Origin: Pegea sp. RAD2-039
Lineage: Eukaryota; Chordata; Thaliacea; Salpida; Salpidae
DNA: 64,000 nt
Reading direction: 5' to 3'
Assembly: GCA_034620365.1 (NCBI GenBank)
Contig: JAQGEQ010000284.1
Coordinates: forward strand, 62,001-126,000
Made by a program: the position numbers and the translations under genes
Notes under the pieces: generated by a model
Database searches by the model: none
The model's input: the letters and a program-made list of their open reading frames with translations, nothing else
Told to the model about the DNA's origin: nothing
Shown: positions 1 through 12,600 of the stretch, in pieces
How positions within the stretch are numbered: position 1 is the first letter of the stretch
Layout of the letters: every line of letters begins with the position of its first letter

Positions 1-779
1 CTCTGACATCTGACTTCAAATGGCACAGTTATGTTTCCAGAATCTTTGGAAAATCTATCAGGCTTGTCCACCTCATCATAAAGACTTTTAATTCTAAAAA
101 TCCATGGTTTTACGTGAACCTTTTCAAACTGTACATACGCCCTATTCTTGAATACAATGTCAGTGCATGGATGCCATATCAAGTTGGTGATATCAGAAAA
201 ATCGAATCTGTTCAGGCAAAATTTACGAGATTGGTTTGCAGGAAACTTAATATCAAATACGAGAGTTATAAGCATCGTCTCAGCTTCTTCAATCTAGATA
301 CTTTGGAAATCCGAAGAATTAAATACGACCTTATTCTGATTTTTAAAATTATTCACAACCTAATTGATCTTCAGTTTGATGACTTTTTCTCCATTAGTCC
401 CTCCCTCAAGTTATATCAACTTAGAAGACATAAATTACATCTTAATAAGCCCACTCCACCAGCTACGTTAACCAGATTAAGTTTTTTCTCATACCGCACA
501 ATCAGTACATGGAACAATCTGCCATCAGAGATTGTCATGTCAAAATCACTTATGCTGTTCAAGAAAAAGCTGAATTGTTATAACATCGCCAACATTGCCG
601 TTTCTAAACTGTGAATTTTTCTATTTTACAATACTATGATTCTGTGCAATTCTTCATTGTCATATACTTTTTCGTTTACAGGTCAAATAGATCTAATTTG
701 TGAGAATGTGTGTTAGTGAGAGATGCTCTCTTTAGGCACCCTCCTTCACATTTATTGTAATAAATAAATAAATAAATAA
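1..779 (+). mobile_element. 3' end of a Jockey/CR1-type LINE
   Basis: The reading frame is open from base 3 to the stop at 612-614 (about 203 codons) and runs off the left edge. It encodes the C-terminal part of a non-LTR reverse transcriptase polyprotein, downstream of the catalytic core. The thumb-region signature LYIRPILEYNVSAW is followed by KIESVQAKFTRLV, LSFFNLDTLEIRRIKYDLI and, near the end, STWNNLPSEIVMSKS, which is the usual order in Jockey/CR1-like elements. After the stop come about 160 bp of 3' UTR and a tail of repeated AAAT units. The tail stops at the unit A start block, where units B and C have a different flank, so this copy inserted at the unit edge. The visible part has no break. 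Confidence 0.88.
615..779 (+). repeat. LINE 3' UTR and tail shared with the SINE
   Basis: Bases 700-760 (gagaatgtgtgttagtgaga, then a CTCTCTTTAGGCACCCTCCTTC block) recur almost unchanged as the last ~60 bp of each SINE in the window. The element ends in AAAT repeats. A shared 3' end is the usual sign that a SINE borrows this LINE's reverse transcriptase. Confidence 0.85.
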
Positions 780-780
780 A

Positions 781-1897
781 ATGTAAGTAAAGATCTTTAA
801 ACGATCTTGAAAACATAAAATCTTATAAAATTAGTGTTACATACACTCGATACTGAAAACTGAAAGTACTTAAGGTACTAGCCATAGATAAGAAAAAAGA
901 AAATAGTTTATTAGATATAATGAATGGCAACTTTTCAAACGTTTGATACAAACTTACATGTTATAGAATAATACTAATTACAAAACACAGCTTGAAACGT
1001 CTTGCTATTATCATAATATACTTAAAACTCCTTTAAACTCATAAATTACTTTAAACCAAAACCGTTAAATAAGTGTAATTGACACACGAAAAACATTTGT
1101 TGAATAAAAGCTAGTAAAGAGAGTTAGCCTAACTTTACAAGGCAACATAATAGTAGTCGATGAATTTTTAAAACTTTCGAGGTATATTTATGTAAAATAG
1201 TTGATTAGTTTTATGTACAGTAAATATATAGTATCAAGAGTTGTAAAAGTCAATTTCTCTGGTATAAACTCTAAAATACGAAAAAATAATGATTATATCG
1301 ATGTTTATAATGATTTTTTGAAACTAGTCTAATATCTTATTACATTTAGAAGTATATTCTAAGTGAGATATTTTTTTTTAAACATGATATTACTAACAAG
1401 GCCTGCCTCACCTTAGAACGGCTGGGTTTTAATTGCTATGAATTATGATGTTTAAAACAAACTTTTGGCTCCATCAATCAATCTTTTGTCTGTTGATTGG
1501 TAAAAAAGTGACGTTAATTCTATAGTTGAAAATGGACTATATGTGGTTATAGACAGTACTTCTAGATATAACAATTAAAAAACAAGTCACTGAAAAGACT
1601 TATATTTAAGCCAAAACAAAGAGTTTAATTTAATTTACATCAAGATCTCGTTTAATATCAGATATGATCTTTACTCAGATATGATCAGATACATCTTTAC
1701 CAAGGATTTGGATCATTTAGTTGTTGCTAACTTACTTTTTGCAATAAACCATAATAGTTTTTTTTAGTTTTAAACTGATATCAATTTTTTACTATAATTC
1801 TATGTAAATCTTCAGTATTATATGCTTTGAAAACTATTGAAATGTCATGTGTTACATCTTTAGCTTTCTATATTTTTGAATTAATAGATGTTATTAG
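781..1897. other. Non-coding unit start block (A)
   Basis: No ORF or RNA gene is visible. The block is repeated at about 18213-19330, 34889-35650 and 54464-55230, and in diverged form at 63300-63790. A and B match very closely here, and C and D match each other with a shared set of differences (for example gaagtatatttatgtaaaat where A and B have gaggtatatttatgtaaaat). Confidence 0.6.
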
Positions 1898-1966
1898 TGA
1901 GAATGTGTGTTAGCAAGAGGTGCTCTCATCAAACACCCTCTTTTGCATTTATTGTAATAAACAAAC
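1898..1966 (+). mobile_element. LINE/SINE tail fragment, plus orientation
   Basis: Only the conserved 3' end of the LINE is present (gagaatgtgtgttagcaaga, then the CACCCTC block and TTATTGTAATAAAC). It abuts the LINE body that runs on the opposite strand from 1969, so tail and body point towards each other. The same arrangement is found in unit C at 37850-37915, so it is older than the duplication. Confidence 0.75.
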
Positions 1967-2666
1967 AAGAAGCAGGTACAATGTTTCTAACTATCTCATT
2001 TAATACTACGTTTCTTTCATAATAATCTCGTAAATGTGGCCCAAATAGATTTGATGTTTTTAATATCACTAACATCATATGGCATCCATGTACTGACATT
2101 ATATTCAAGAATTGAAGGTAGGTAGAATCTTAAAAGATTGATAGAAAAGTATAAATCCTTAGAATTGAAAATCTTTTTAATAATGTAGACAATTTTGATT
2201 GATTTTCCAAAGATTTTTGAAACATATTTGCGTCATTTAAAGTCAGATGATAGAATAATGTCCTGGTCTAGCATCTAAGATATTCGTTAAATAATAACTC
2301 AATTGATGGAATAAGGGTTCAAAGAATCTGCAGCTGGCTTACGAGAACAAGTTAGAGGTTCAGACTTTGTGGGTTGGATTCTAAGCTGCCTGTTTATAGA
2401 TCAGTTTTATACAGTGTGTAGTGTAGTTTGCAGTTGTGAAAGATTGTAAGGATTACAAGATAGTATCTCAATGTAATCTGAATACACAAACACACTGACA
2501 TCATCTACTGCTACTAATCTTCTGATGAGATCTTCAAAAAAGACTAAAAGAAAGGGACTCAAAACGGATCACTGAGGAACACCACTGGTGGTTTGACTAA
2601 AAGTGGATACATATTTTTCTACACGAGTTCGCTTGATTCTACTTGATAAGTAATCTTCAATCCAGT

Positions 2667-2900
2667 TTAGGATAAAGCTGTTAATTTCAATTTTTTTAAT
2701 ACAGTAATGAACTTGTTGTGTGGCACAGAATCAAACGCTTTGGCATAATTAAGATATATGAAGTCAGAAGGAGTATTACTTTCACAACGTGCTGTAATCT
2801 CATTAAGAAAAGTGAGATGTTGAGTCAGGGAAAATCTCTGTTTCACAAAACCATGCTGGGTATCAGATATTAGATAATGCTCCATCAAATGATTGGTCAT
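2667..2900 (-). pseudogene. LINE reverse transcriptase fragment (A)
   Basis: The 77-codon open stretch reads HYLISDTQHGFVKQRFSLTQ, then EITARCESNTPSDFIYLNYAKAFDSVPHNK. This is the fingers/palm part of a non-LTR reverse transcriptase up to motif A. The normal motif A is Y-L-D-F-x-K-A-F-D. Here the first D is N (YLNYAKAFD), and the copy in unit C shares that change. The frame is lost on both sides. The first methionine is internal to the old polyprotein. Confidence 0.75.
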
Positions 2901-4273
2901 ATGATTGTGAATGATATGTTGTTCAGCTCTGAAGATAACTGAAGTCAGTGAAACTTGTCTGTTGTTTTTTGGACCCTTTTTATAAATTGAAGTAATAATA
3001 ACTTTATTCCGAATTTGTGGAACTCTTCCTCGATTCAGTGTGATTTTGAAGAGTAGTAATAAGGGTAGTGATAAGGAGGAAGTAGTTTTTCTTGAAAACC
3101 AAGCTGGGATCTGACCGGGGGTGTTGGAAACTGATGATTTTTAAGAAGAAATAGCCTTAGATACTTTAGCGACTATTACGTCAAGATATGACTTAGATAC
3201 GTTTGTAAGAATGTCGAAGTAGGAAATAGAAAGAGTATTACCATTTTCGGTTATAAAAACGCTATTAATTTGATTGTTTAGCAATTCAACTTCATTCTCT
3301 GGTTTCATCACAAGCAGGTTGTTGTTATCGAGTATGGGAGGTATGTGAGATCTCGCCTTAAAATTGTAATTTATGAAGCTAATTAACGTTTTCTTTTTAG
3401 GTGAAAAAATGACTACACTTTCTCTTCCTAAAATGAAATTAGAAATAGATTTCTTGTAAACTATACAAAGATCTTTGTACAGAGATTTGATGGAAGGGTG
3501 TGTTTTAGTTTGTCTTTATAAAAGGTTGTTTAAATGTTGTAATCTCCTTAGAAGTTTGGGAAATTTTGTTTTTTTGTTAACTTCATAAAAAAGTATGAAG
3601 TTTTTGACTGAATCCTTAACAATGTTTGCAAACCTTAATTAAATATTATTGATTTCTCCGGAAGAGTTGAAAACAAAAATCTAGTCAACACCTGATAAAA
3701 ACTTGTTTACATGATTATAAATTCAACGACAAAAATTCCTTTTGCTTGAAGTCTTAACGATAAAAAAAAAAGTTTGATGAGCTTGAATTCAATCATGTTG
3801 TGATCGCATGTCAAAGCAAAAGGTTCTTCTTAATCAACGTAGATAATGTTTTCAGGTTTTGATGTGATTAGAAGATCTAAAGTATTACCACTAGCTTCAG
3901 TTGGAAAACTAAACATCTGAGTTAGGTTATTGGCATCGAGGAGCTTACAGAGGTATGACTTAGAGTTCCTCAATTAGTATTGTCGCTATCCAAGTTAAAC
4001 GATATTTGCTTAAATGCTAAACTAGGGTTATTCCAATCAATTTTACTAAAATTAAAATCACCTAGAATATATAACTCAGTACACACAACACTCTTCAGCG
4101 ACTTCAATAAAGCCTTAACAGTGACCCATCATTAGGTCTAGAGGGTGGTATGTAGGTAATAATAAAAGAAGAAAATTTGTTCTTTGAGTAATGCTAATCG
4201 AAAGCGATACTCTCAAACCTGGCCAATACATGATATCGTTCTTAGTTTTAGAGATCATGTGTGCATGTGATGT

Positions 4274-4645
4274 TTAGTAAATTACAGAAACACCGCCGCC
4301 TCTATCATACAGTCTATCACAACGCATAACAATAAAAAGATTACCGTCAACCAGAAAAGAATCAGGATAAAACGGTTTCAACCAAGTTTCAGAAATAAAA
4401 AAAAATGCGAATTCTTTAGAATGCAAAATTGCTTTCAATTGGAAAATTTGCTTAAAAATCCACCGGGCGTTGAAGAACATACCTAACGTAATAGAAGAAT
4501 CATCTTGTTGACGCTTTTGAGATATGACGGTAGGATTCTGTAAACTGAGATATAGGGCTTGAAGGATGATACTCAGAATTGTGTGCAGAGACAGTTTAAG
4601 AGAAGAAGATGCAGTGATTATTTGCCACTTCCGTTTTTTAAACAA
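4274..4645 (-). pseudogene. LINE APE-type endonuclease fragment (A)
   Basis: The C-terminal half of this open stretch reads FFISETWLKPFYPDSF and CDRLYDRGGGVSVIY. These match the first part of an APE-like endonuclease of Jockey/CR1 LINEs (family pattern: ETWL, then D-R-x-x-R-G-G-G-V). The catalytic domain continues at lower coordinates but is out of frame. The N-terminal 60 residues have no recognisable domain. Confidence 0.7.
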
Positions 4646-4659
4646 AACTTTTATTTTTG

Positions 4660-6460
4660 AAATATTTTTTTATCGAATCGAAGTACTTGATGATGCTACT
4701 TGCGAGGCGGTCGACATATGCAATTAGCTCACGAAGGCTTGTGTTTGTTCCTATTGAAATTCATCTACCTTGTCGTAAATTGAAAGGATGTCAAAGTGTT
4801 TGATCGAATCGAAGTACTTTGGAAGGTTGTTTATGAGATGCTCGATAGAAATTGACAACTAAAAATTATTGAGTTTGTCCTTTTTGAAAGATCATTTACT
4901 TTCTATGAATTTGGCAATCTACCCAGGTGCTTGATTGAACCAAAATACTCAACCATACTGCTTAAAAGCCAGTGGACCAATAAAATCCAATAAGGAAAGC
5001 TTGTATAATGGTTTGTTAAAACACGCATTTACTTTAACAGATATTAAAACCAGGCAAGGCGTTTGATTTTGTTCAAAGTACTTGAGAAAGCCAATTTAAG
5101 TAATTGTAGAAAGTCAAAATAAATTGTACTTTTTCTAGATCAACTTTGCATCTTCTTAACAGCTTGAATTTTTGTTTATTGTTTACTAAAATATATAGAA
5201 AACTTTAATAGAAAAATTACTTTAATATTTCCTATAATCTACTCATATTAAAAGCGAAAACTAATTTGAAACAAAAGGGGTTTATCTTCCTTAAAAATTA
5301 CAAAAATATACTGATTGTGAGACATGTTACATAAAATTTGTTTTCTTTTTTTGAAGTTCTTTTATTACTATTAAAACAAACAATTCCAAAAATAGTAAAC
5401 TTTAAGCAAGTCATATTAAGGAAGAAATAGCTGCATTACAAGTAAATCCAGGAAATGATTTCATCGTAGACATAAAAGAACAATTAATTCTGAAGGATTG
5501 CTAAATACAACCTAATTCTTGATCAGAACTCAGTTTACAGCCCTTGAACGCTGATTGAAAAACGCTAGGAGTAAGTCTCTTTAGGTCAAATATACTTTTA
5601 AACTAAAAAACTATGAGATTTTACTTTAATTTAAATTATTTTTATCGAATCAAAGTACTTGATGAAGCCAGTGGCTAGGCAGTCAACAAAAATAATCGAC
5701 TCACGAAGGCTTGTGTTTGGTCTTTGTAAAAAGTCATCTGTCATGTTGCAAATTAAAAAGATGTAAAATTGTATGATCAATTAGAGGTACTTTAATAGGT
5801 TGGTTATTATTTCAGGCAAACAAGAAACTTTTAATGTGGAATTCTAAATATGGAATATATTTTTGACTTTTAGGTATCAAAACAATAAAATTTTTGTAGT
5901 TGTAGAATCTGCAGCTAAAAACTGTACTTTGGTATAACATGTTTGGAAAATAATTTGTTTAAGACTTAATATTAGTTACAGTTACTATTAATATAGTTTT
6001 CATAAATGTGTGATGATAATAATTTAAAATCTAATTTAAATTTATCAATCTGAAAATTTAGAAAAAAAATAATTATTTTCTAGTTGAAGTTATATCATAA
6101 GTTAAAACAAAAGTTTACTTACGAAGAAAAGTAGCTGGATAACTGTTAGCTAGTAAAAGTATTTAAGTGATGCATATCCAGTTAAAATTCTTTATCTAAT
6201 AAAACAAAAATTTGTAACTGAATCAAAAGCTTTCTTTTCAGATAGAACGAAAAAAGGTTAATTGTAACCTAAGATAGAAACGTTAAGAATTTTCACTATT
6301 TGAAACTTGTAAGACTTTTTAGAAAATCTGTTTGAAAATATCAAACTCAAGAATCTTTATCCCAGGCAAAAAAAACTTTAATTTATAAGTCTAAATTTGA
6401 AATTTATTGCTGGCTTGTTAGATATCAAAATAGCAAAATTTGACGCTGATGTAACTATGA
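4660..6460. repeat. Degenerate internal repeats, LINE 5' side (A)
   Basis: A ~190-bp segment at 4665-4860 (containing ctcacgaaggcttgtgtttg) returns at 5640-5830 in diverged form. A second pair starts with CAGGCAAA at about 5813 and 6364 and shares the TAGRTATCAAAA block. On the minus strand the first pair reads in part YFDSIKHFDILSIYDKVDEF, so it may be LINE ORF1 or a coding-like 5' region. The same repeats are in units B and C. Confidence 0.5.
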
Positions 6461-6881
6461 ATGAAGAATTTGACAAAACTGCGTCAGGTCGTCTAAGTTA
6501 CAATAAACAAAAAGTTCTGTAAAAGTGATCTTCATTCTATACTATTACGCTTTTATTTTTAATCTTAGATTGTTAATAATCGTTTCGTTTGAACAGAACT
6601 TGCTTATAATTAGACAAAAAATTGTAATAAACTGAATTAACATTCATTTCTAACTAACTAGAAACAAAAAAGATATGATTTGATGATTAAAATAAAACTT
6701 AAACTGCTAAAAAACTATTTTATAATTTGCAAACTATCAAACAACTAAAAAAAAATGAAAATATTCATATATGAGCAATTTGAATTTATTCTAAATGTAT
6801 TTGAAGAAAATAAACACGACCTCAAAAGAAACTTTATCATGAAAATAAGCATCACAGCAGTCTAACACTAAAAATTCTACA
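5831..6881. other. AT-rich spacer downstream of Kelch A
   Basis: No gene is seen. It includes the second half of the degenerate repeats. At 6785-6790 the plus-strand tttatt is a minus-strand AATAAA, about 95 nt beyond the Kelch stop and a plausible poly(A) signal. Confidence 0.4.
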
Positions 6882-9660
6882 TTAAAATAGGGAATTTACA
6901 CATATGCCAAGTACATATGGTTGATAGCTGACTATGGCTTGATAAATTCTTTCCTTTGTTCTTGCAACTTCTTTCCATTCGTTTGTTACTTCATTGTAAC
7001 ATTCGACAATTTTAACATTTTTTCTTCCAGAAAAACCTCCTGAAACATACAACAAGCTCATCACAACTTTGCAAATAATTGGAAACGTCTTGAAAATTTT
7101 GATTAAAAAGTTTTTTTAATTCTAAACATAAGAAAAGAATTTACCAAAAACATAAATCTTCTTATTGAAGACAACAGCTTTTGGGCATACTCTTGCGTAC
7201 TTCATACTTGCTACGAATTCCCAAATATCATTGAGGACATCATATCTTTCAACAGACTTTAAATGTCCTTCTTCATTCTGACCACCAATGGCGTAGATAT
7301 AGTTACCAAGCGTGACTACACCTTGAATGATTTTAGAATTAGTTATCATCATAAGATCAAAAGATCATCGTGGAGTCATCAGCAAGTACCTGGTTCCCAT
7401 CGAGTAGTCAACATCGATTTTACAGAACTCCATTCGTCCCTCTGTGGATCATATTGATCCACAAGAGCAACTGAACGCCCGAGCTCGTAACCACCGACAA
7501 CATACAACATCCGGTTGAAGACAGCACAATTGAACAAACAACGACGTGTATTTAGTGAACCTTTTTTTGTCCATTCATCAGTAATCGGATCATATCTTAT
7601 AATAACATAATAGTTTTTGGAAAAATAAGTGTTGATGGTAATATCATTTCATCACTTACCTCATCAATCTTTTACCATCATCCAAAGTTTCGAAAAGATA
7701 CAATTCATTATGTATTGCTTCCATTCTCGGGTCATAAAACTCTTGGTTTAAACTTTTGCACGTCTTCAACTCATTTGAAATTGGGTCGTATCTAGAAATG
7801 TGATTATGTCATATTTAGTTTGCAATGATGATATCATCATTTGCGTGATGCTTCTAACCTTTCCATATCACCATTCGTCTTTAACATATAAATGAAACCG
7901 TTGAGGACAACAGATCTTGAAAGACGTGGAAGACACATCTCTGGAAGTTGAAACCATAAGCCCGTTTCAGACAACCGAAACTTTACAGTTTTCAATGATT
8001 TATCATCAGATCTATCGGATCCACCAATGACGTAGATCACCTGTGACATCATATGTCAGTCGTTGAATTTAAAAGTTTGTAATTAATTAATCTTACCTTC
8101 CGAATATTAAGTTGTCTTGGCTTACTTTCAGTTGGAATGTAAGCTTTAAGGTCTTCGAGAACCTTGCTAAGATATTCATAACAAGTATTTCTAATTATTT
8201 CACAATTTTCTAATTGCATAGAAATGAATTTTGGTTTTGTCAAATGGCATCGTACCTAGATAAATCACAACTTTATACTCACAAGTCTACAACTTTACAC
8301 TTTCTAGATACTTACGTTCTTAATTAGCTTGTTTAAACAACGTTGTCTTGAAATTAAATCATATTGGATCCAATCTAGAAGAGCATTGAATACTTGGGAT
8401 TCAGAAATCACATGAAGCTCATCATTAGTTATTATTTTAGAAATTACAGTATCTGGTTGTAATTTGAATTCTTCAGTTTGTGAAATCTGGAAAGTATCAT
8501 GTGATAAAACAAAAACTTGTTCTTTTTAAATGTTAAGAGAACAAAATCAGTAAAAATCAACAAGCAAGTAAAAGTTACAAAAATATTTATGTTTGTTGAA
8601 GTAGAAACAATCATTCGTTTTGAAAAGTTTTAGCCAATAACTTTTCCTATTTATCTTACTTTTATAAAGTGTTTTCCAATAAATTTTTCAAATTTAGTTA
8701 AAAGCTCCATATATCCATAGTCTTCAGCAAAGTTTGCCAATTCGAAGCAGTTGGAAATCTCTATTTGACTTTCCAAAAAGCTGTAATTGATAAAGCATAG
8801 TTACAAAAACTATTAAAAACACTGATTTATAAAACTAGCTTACTTGCTACATATCTTCTCTAAACCATTTATTTGATACATGGAATCTGCGATCATGAGT
8901 TTCTCAACATTTTTTTCATTGACTCGTATTTGTTTTGTATAAATATACTTAAGAAGATCAGAAAATACTTTTGGCTCTACCCCATATATGGTGACTTCTC
9001 CAAAATGTGCTTCTTTAAATCCACCTTAATAAATTTAAATATTTTTTGTGTTCATATACTCAGTTATTTTACAGCTGAAGTTAAATATTAAATGTAACCT
9101 ACCACAAAACATAGCTTCAAAGTAAGGTGAAGCTGCAGCTAATATCCGTTTGTGACAATTGAATCTTCTTTCCAAGTTTTCCAATTTCACTGTGATGTTA
9201 ACATCACAAATATAAGAAGTTTCAGATGATTCATTTAATTTGAGTTGACGAAGATTGGTACAGTTATCCACTTCAGAAACTTCATCTCTTTAAATATCAA
9301 ATGCATATGTTACTTGAATAACAGAAATACAAATAATGAATTAGAAGAAACAATTAAGTTAGATGAAAATACAAAAAAAAGTGAATAATTAAAATCAAAA
9401 ATACTAATTCCAATTGTTAATGTGATAAATAAAGAAAGCAATAAATTTAAATATCTTCTAGTCAATTCAGTAACAGTAAAATCACTCTAAGACAGATTAA
9501 AAATATAACAAACTGAAGTTTAAACTAACAAGGTTCAAGTTCTTGATATCTTTCTAGATGCAACACAAATAAGCCAAGACACAAAATTCTACTAACCTTT
9601 ATCATCTGTAGGGGGCATAGTTGAATCCGAAACAACTTTGCTATTTGATCTTTTTACCAT
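6882..9660 (-). CDS. BTB-BACK-Kelch protein, copy A (11 exons)
   Basis: Likely a substrate adaptor of Cullin-3 ubiquitin ligases (family knowledge). Minus-strand exons: 9660-9597, 9285-9103, 9012-8844, 8780-8660, 8486-8316, 8255-8097, 8040-7859, 7791-7660, 7595-7390, 7321-7145, 7039-6882. All have GT donors and AG acceptors, and together they give 1722 nt (573 aa), a normal KLHL length. BTB is at about residues 46-145 (CHKRILAAASPYFEAMF, LLKYIYT), BACK at about 145-290 (NCFELANFAEDYGYMELL, then VRCHL), and Kelch blades at 293-573 (YVIGG, YVVGG, YAIGG, YVFGG). The start is the first ATG in a short exon (MVKRSNSK), with A at -3. Exon 1 ends one base short of copies B and C. The frame is kept only if exon 2 starts at 9285, at the second AG of AGAG; otherwise it shifts. 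Exon 9 carries DQYDPQRDEW where B and C have a DTHKDEW form. Confidence 0.85.
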
Positions 9661-12600
9661 TTTGATGCAGTTAAAAAATATACAAACTCTATACACTGTT
9701 GATGTTAAATAAATGAATTAGTTTATTTAGACAAACAGTATAAATTTTAAAACTATCACATAAATCAAAATATCAAATAATTAAATTAAGATAGATATTA
9801 TATTTTAACAACACAAAATCAGTTTTTTCTAAACTTGTGCAAAATAATTTTTGATGTAATGATAATTCTATGGTTCCAACTGGTAACAGTAAACCAGCTA
9901 ATAGATTTTTTATAAAATTACAGCAATATTTATATATGCATGTAATGCTAGTACACTAAACTATATATGCCTATTCATTATATATTTTGATAAGGAATTT
10001 GATTACATTACTTTTAGTTTTACTTGTTTCATTCAAAAATCATTATTAAAATTTATGAACTGCTTCATTTATTTCATACACAACAACTATATCAAACCTA
10101 CATACTTTTTAAATTTTAATAAAATGTAATAAAAGTTCATCTTTTAAAAATACTACTAACAAATAAATTTAATAAATAAGAATGATAGGTTAAAAAATTC
10201 TTTTTGAAACTTTTTGATAGATACAACAACTAGGTGAAAGATATTTTAACAATGAATTTTTATGAATTATAAAAATATATTAAAGATAGATATTATAATT
10301 ATATAAAAATAAGACAGCATTTATAAAAAACAAAGGTTTTAGAAAGAGGTGTTTTCCAACAAACAATTTATGCAATCTAGATAAAGAAATTATTACTAGA
10401 TATAAAATTTAATATAAAAAGACTATGAAATACTATAAAAGGTAAAAAATTATGAAAATTATTCAATCAATTTGCATCATTAAAGTTTGAAATAAAATTT
10501 AATAAATAAAAAAAATGTTGACTTAAATAAATTATAAAAAGTTGATATAAATAACCATGAAATGCTCTATAAACAAATAATTTAGATAATTTATTCAATC
10601 AATTTGCATCATAATAATTTCAAGCCAAAATATTTTATAAATATATAAAATTTTGACTTGAATGATTTATAGCAATTTGATACAAAAACCAAAGATTTGA
10701 AAAAGATTAATTATAAATTTTTCTAAAATTTTCCCTAAAAAAGCAGATAAAACAAAACGACAATAATTTAGTTTAATAAAAGCAAATATAATAACTCTTA
10801 CAAAAAAAAATAAAATTATATAATGTAGAAAAATTTTAACAAAAATATACTTTGTCAACTAATTATATACTATAAAATAGTTTAATACAAATGAAAATCC
10901 ATCCAAATGATAAAAAAGTTTCTATAAATGTTTAAAATTGTCAAAGTAATTAAACGAAATTAGTACTAAAAAACTAACTTTTATTAATAATGAAACTAGA
11001 AAAATATGACAGAATTAATTTTTTATTATAAATATAATTTATAAAACAGTATTACTGCTATTATATTAACAATTAGAAACAAATATTGTACTTTTAATCA
11101 AAGCTTTTCTTTCATAATTTTCATTAAGAACAAAATTAAATATAAATATTATTGAATGCAAAACTTAGTTTATACAAAATTAATCTTAACAGATTACTAT
11201 TATCATTTAAAGAAGAAAAAATTGTCTTAATATAATTATCAAGTATAAGAATAGAAAATGGAAGACTAAAAATATGAAAAAAAATAAATTAATGACTTCA
11301 AATTAATAATCTCAATAGTGTTATAAAGATATTTTAAAAAAATCTTACAAAGATTTCTACTATAAATTAAATTGCGGCTGTTAACTACATTGGTAAACAA
11401 TGATGAAAAACTCAACTGTCACCATGAAGATAGAAGTAAAAGAATGCAGAGCGCAGAAACTAATTTTTCAATCATATTTACCTATGCGGTATAAAATTTA
11501 CTGTTCATACGTACTGCGATTACCATAAAAATAAGCTAGCTAAGTCAACTATAAAAGGCATGCTTGCAGTAATCTATTGAAATATTAAGTAAAATATATT
11601 TGTTAACTTTTAGTTCTTAAATAGATTCAAATAAAAAAATACACAACTCTTACAGCAAACATTAAATAATATGACTGCGGAAACATAGTACAAAGGTATT
11701 AAGGATCACAGCTTAACATTAATGTTGAAAACATGGGAAAAACAGGAACAACCGATAGATGAGTATACGGCCCTTGAAGTAATATTTTATACGTTGCGTA
11801 TCAGTTATTATGTGACTGTTAAGCAAAACCGTAAACAAAAGAAATTATTTTGTAGAAAATTAAATGTTTCAAATCATTTTACATAATGCTTTCCATATAA
11901 TTGTAAAATTATTATATAAATTAGATAAGCTAAACTATTTTTCTTTCTTTTCTTACAAAACCTTACCAGGCTTCTGATAGAAAATTTATTCTGAACTTAA
12001 AAATAAAATATATTTGCTTTTGTAATTACAATTATTCAGTTTGAATAGCTTTCAAGATGGTTGAGATGTAATATTGTTCATTCCCTTTGGACCAGTTTTA
12101 TTCAGCAGTATAATGTGTTGATTAAGTGTATACCATTGCTAAACTTGTTAAGGATTATAGTCACTGGTGGAGAAAGGACAATAGCTTATCAATGGAGGCT
12201 CATTGAGAAAGGAATTGCTTTTGGTAGCGACCTTCTGAAAGCTTTCATTGAACATTTTGGCATTTTTAAGATGGATGAAATACGGATCACAAGAACACAG
12301 TGAGATGTTGAATAACTTGCTTTTGAGAGTTTTTCCAACAGGATAACTCAGGTGTTAAAATCCATTCTTGGCTCGTCCATTGAATATCCATTATTTCCTT
12401 TGAAATTATCTTAAAAAGATATCATTTGATAATTTGTCCTCACAAGTAAAGTCCAACACTAATAGTTTCTTCATTTTCCTGTCTAATTTTGTTATATTGT
12501 GTTTGTAATATGTTAATTTACAGTTTTATTATTCATTCTGATTATTTATATATTATATTTAGATGTTGATACTTATGATTTTTTCATAATCTGTTTGCTC

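Larger units (their letters stand above)
1969..5830 (-). mobile_element. Decayed LINE, minus strand (unit A)
   Basis: Read on the minus strand, the order is a repeated 5' region, an endonuclease remnant (4274-4645), a reverse transcriptase (about 3120-2040) and the thumb region matching the plus-strand LINE at 1-614. The copy stops near 1969 without its own 3' tail. Reverse transcriptase pieces visible include KAFDSVPH (about 2730) and VDDVSVFVYSD (about 2490), where the usual YADD is changed. The frame is broken by several stops and shifts. The 5' limit is a guess, because flanking DNA is duplicated together with the element. Units B and C hold the same insertion. Confidence 0.75.

Noticed and set aside
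7447-7470. Perfect palindrome around gtggatcatattgatccac
   Set aside because: It is inside Kelch A exon 9 coding sequence and absent from B and C; it is most likely chance.
8873-9091. Plus-strand ORFs of about 72 codons at 8873, 25480 and 45042
   Set aside because: They are shadows of Kelch exon 3 on the minus strand.
12061-12303. 80-codon plus-strand ORF, repeated at 28694 and 48321
   Set aside because: No start context, splice sites or recognisable domain; copy C diverges freely and loses the first part.
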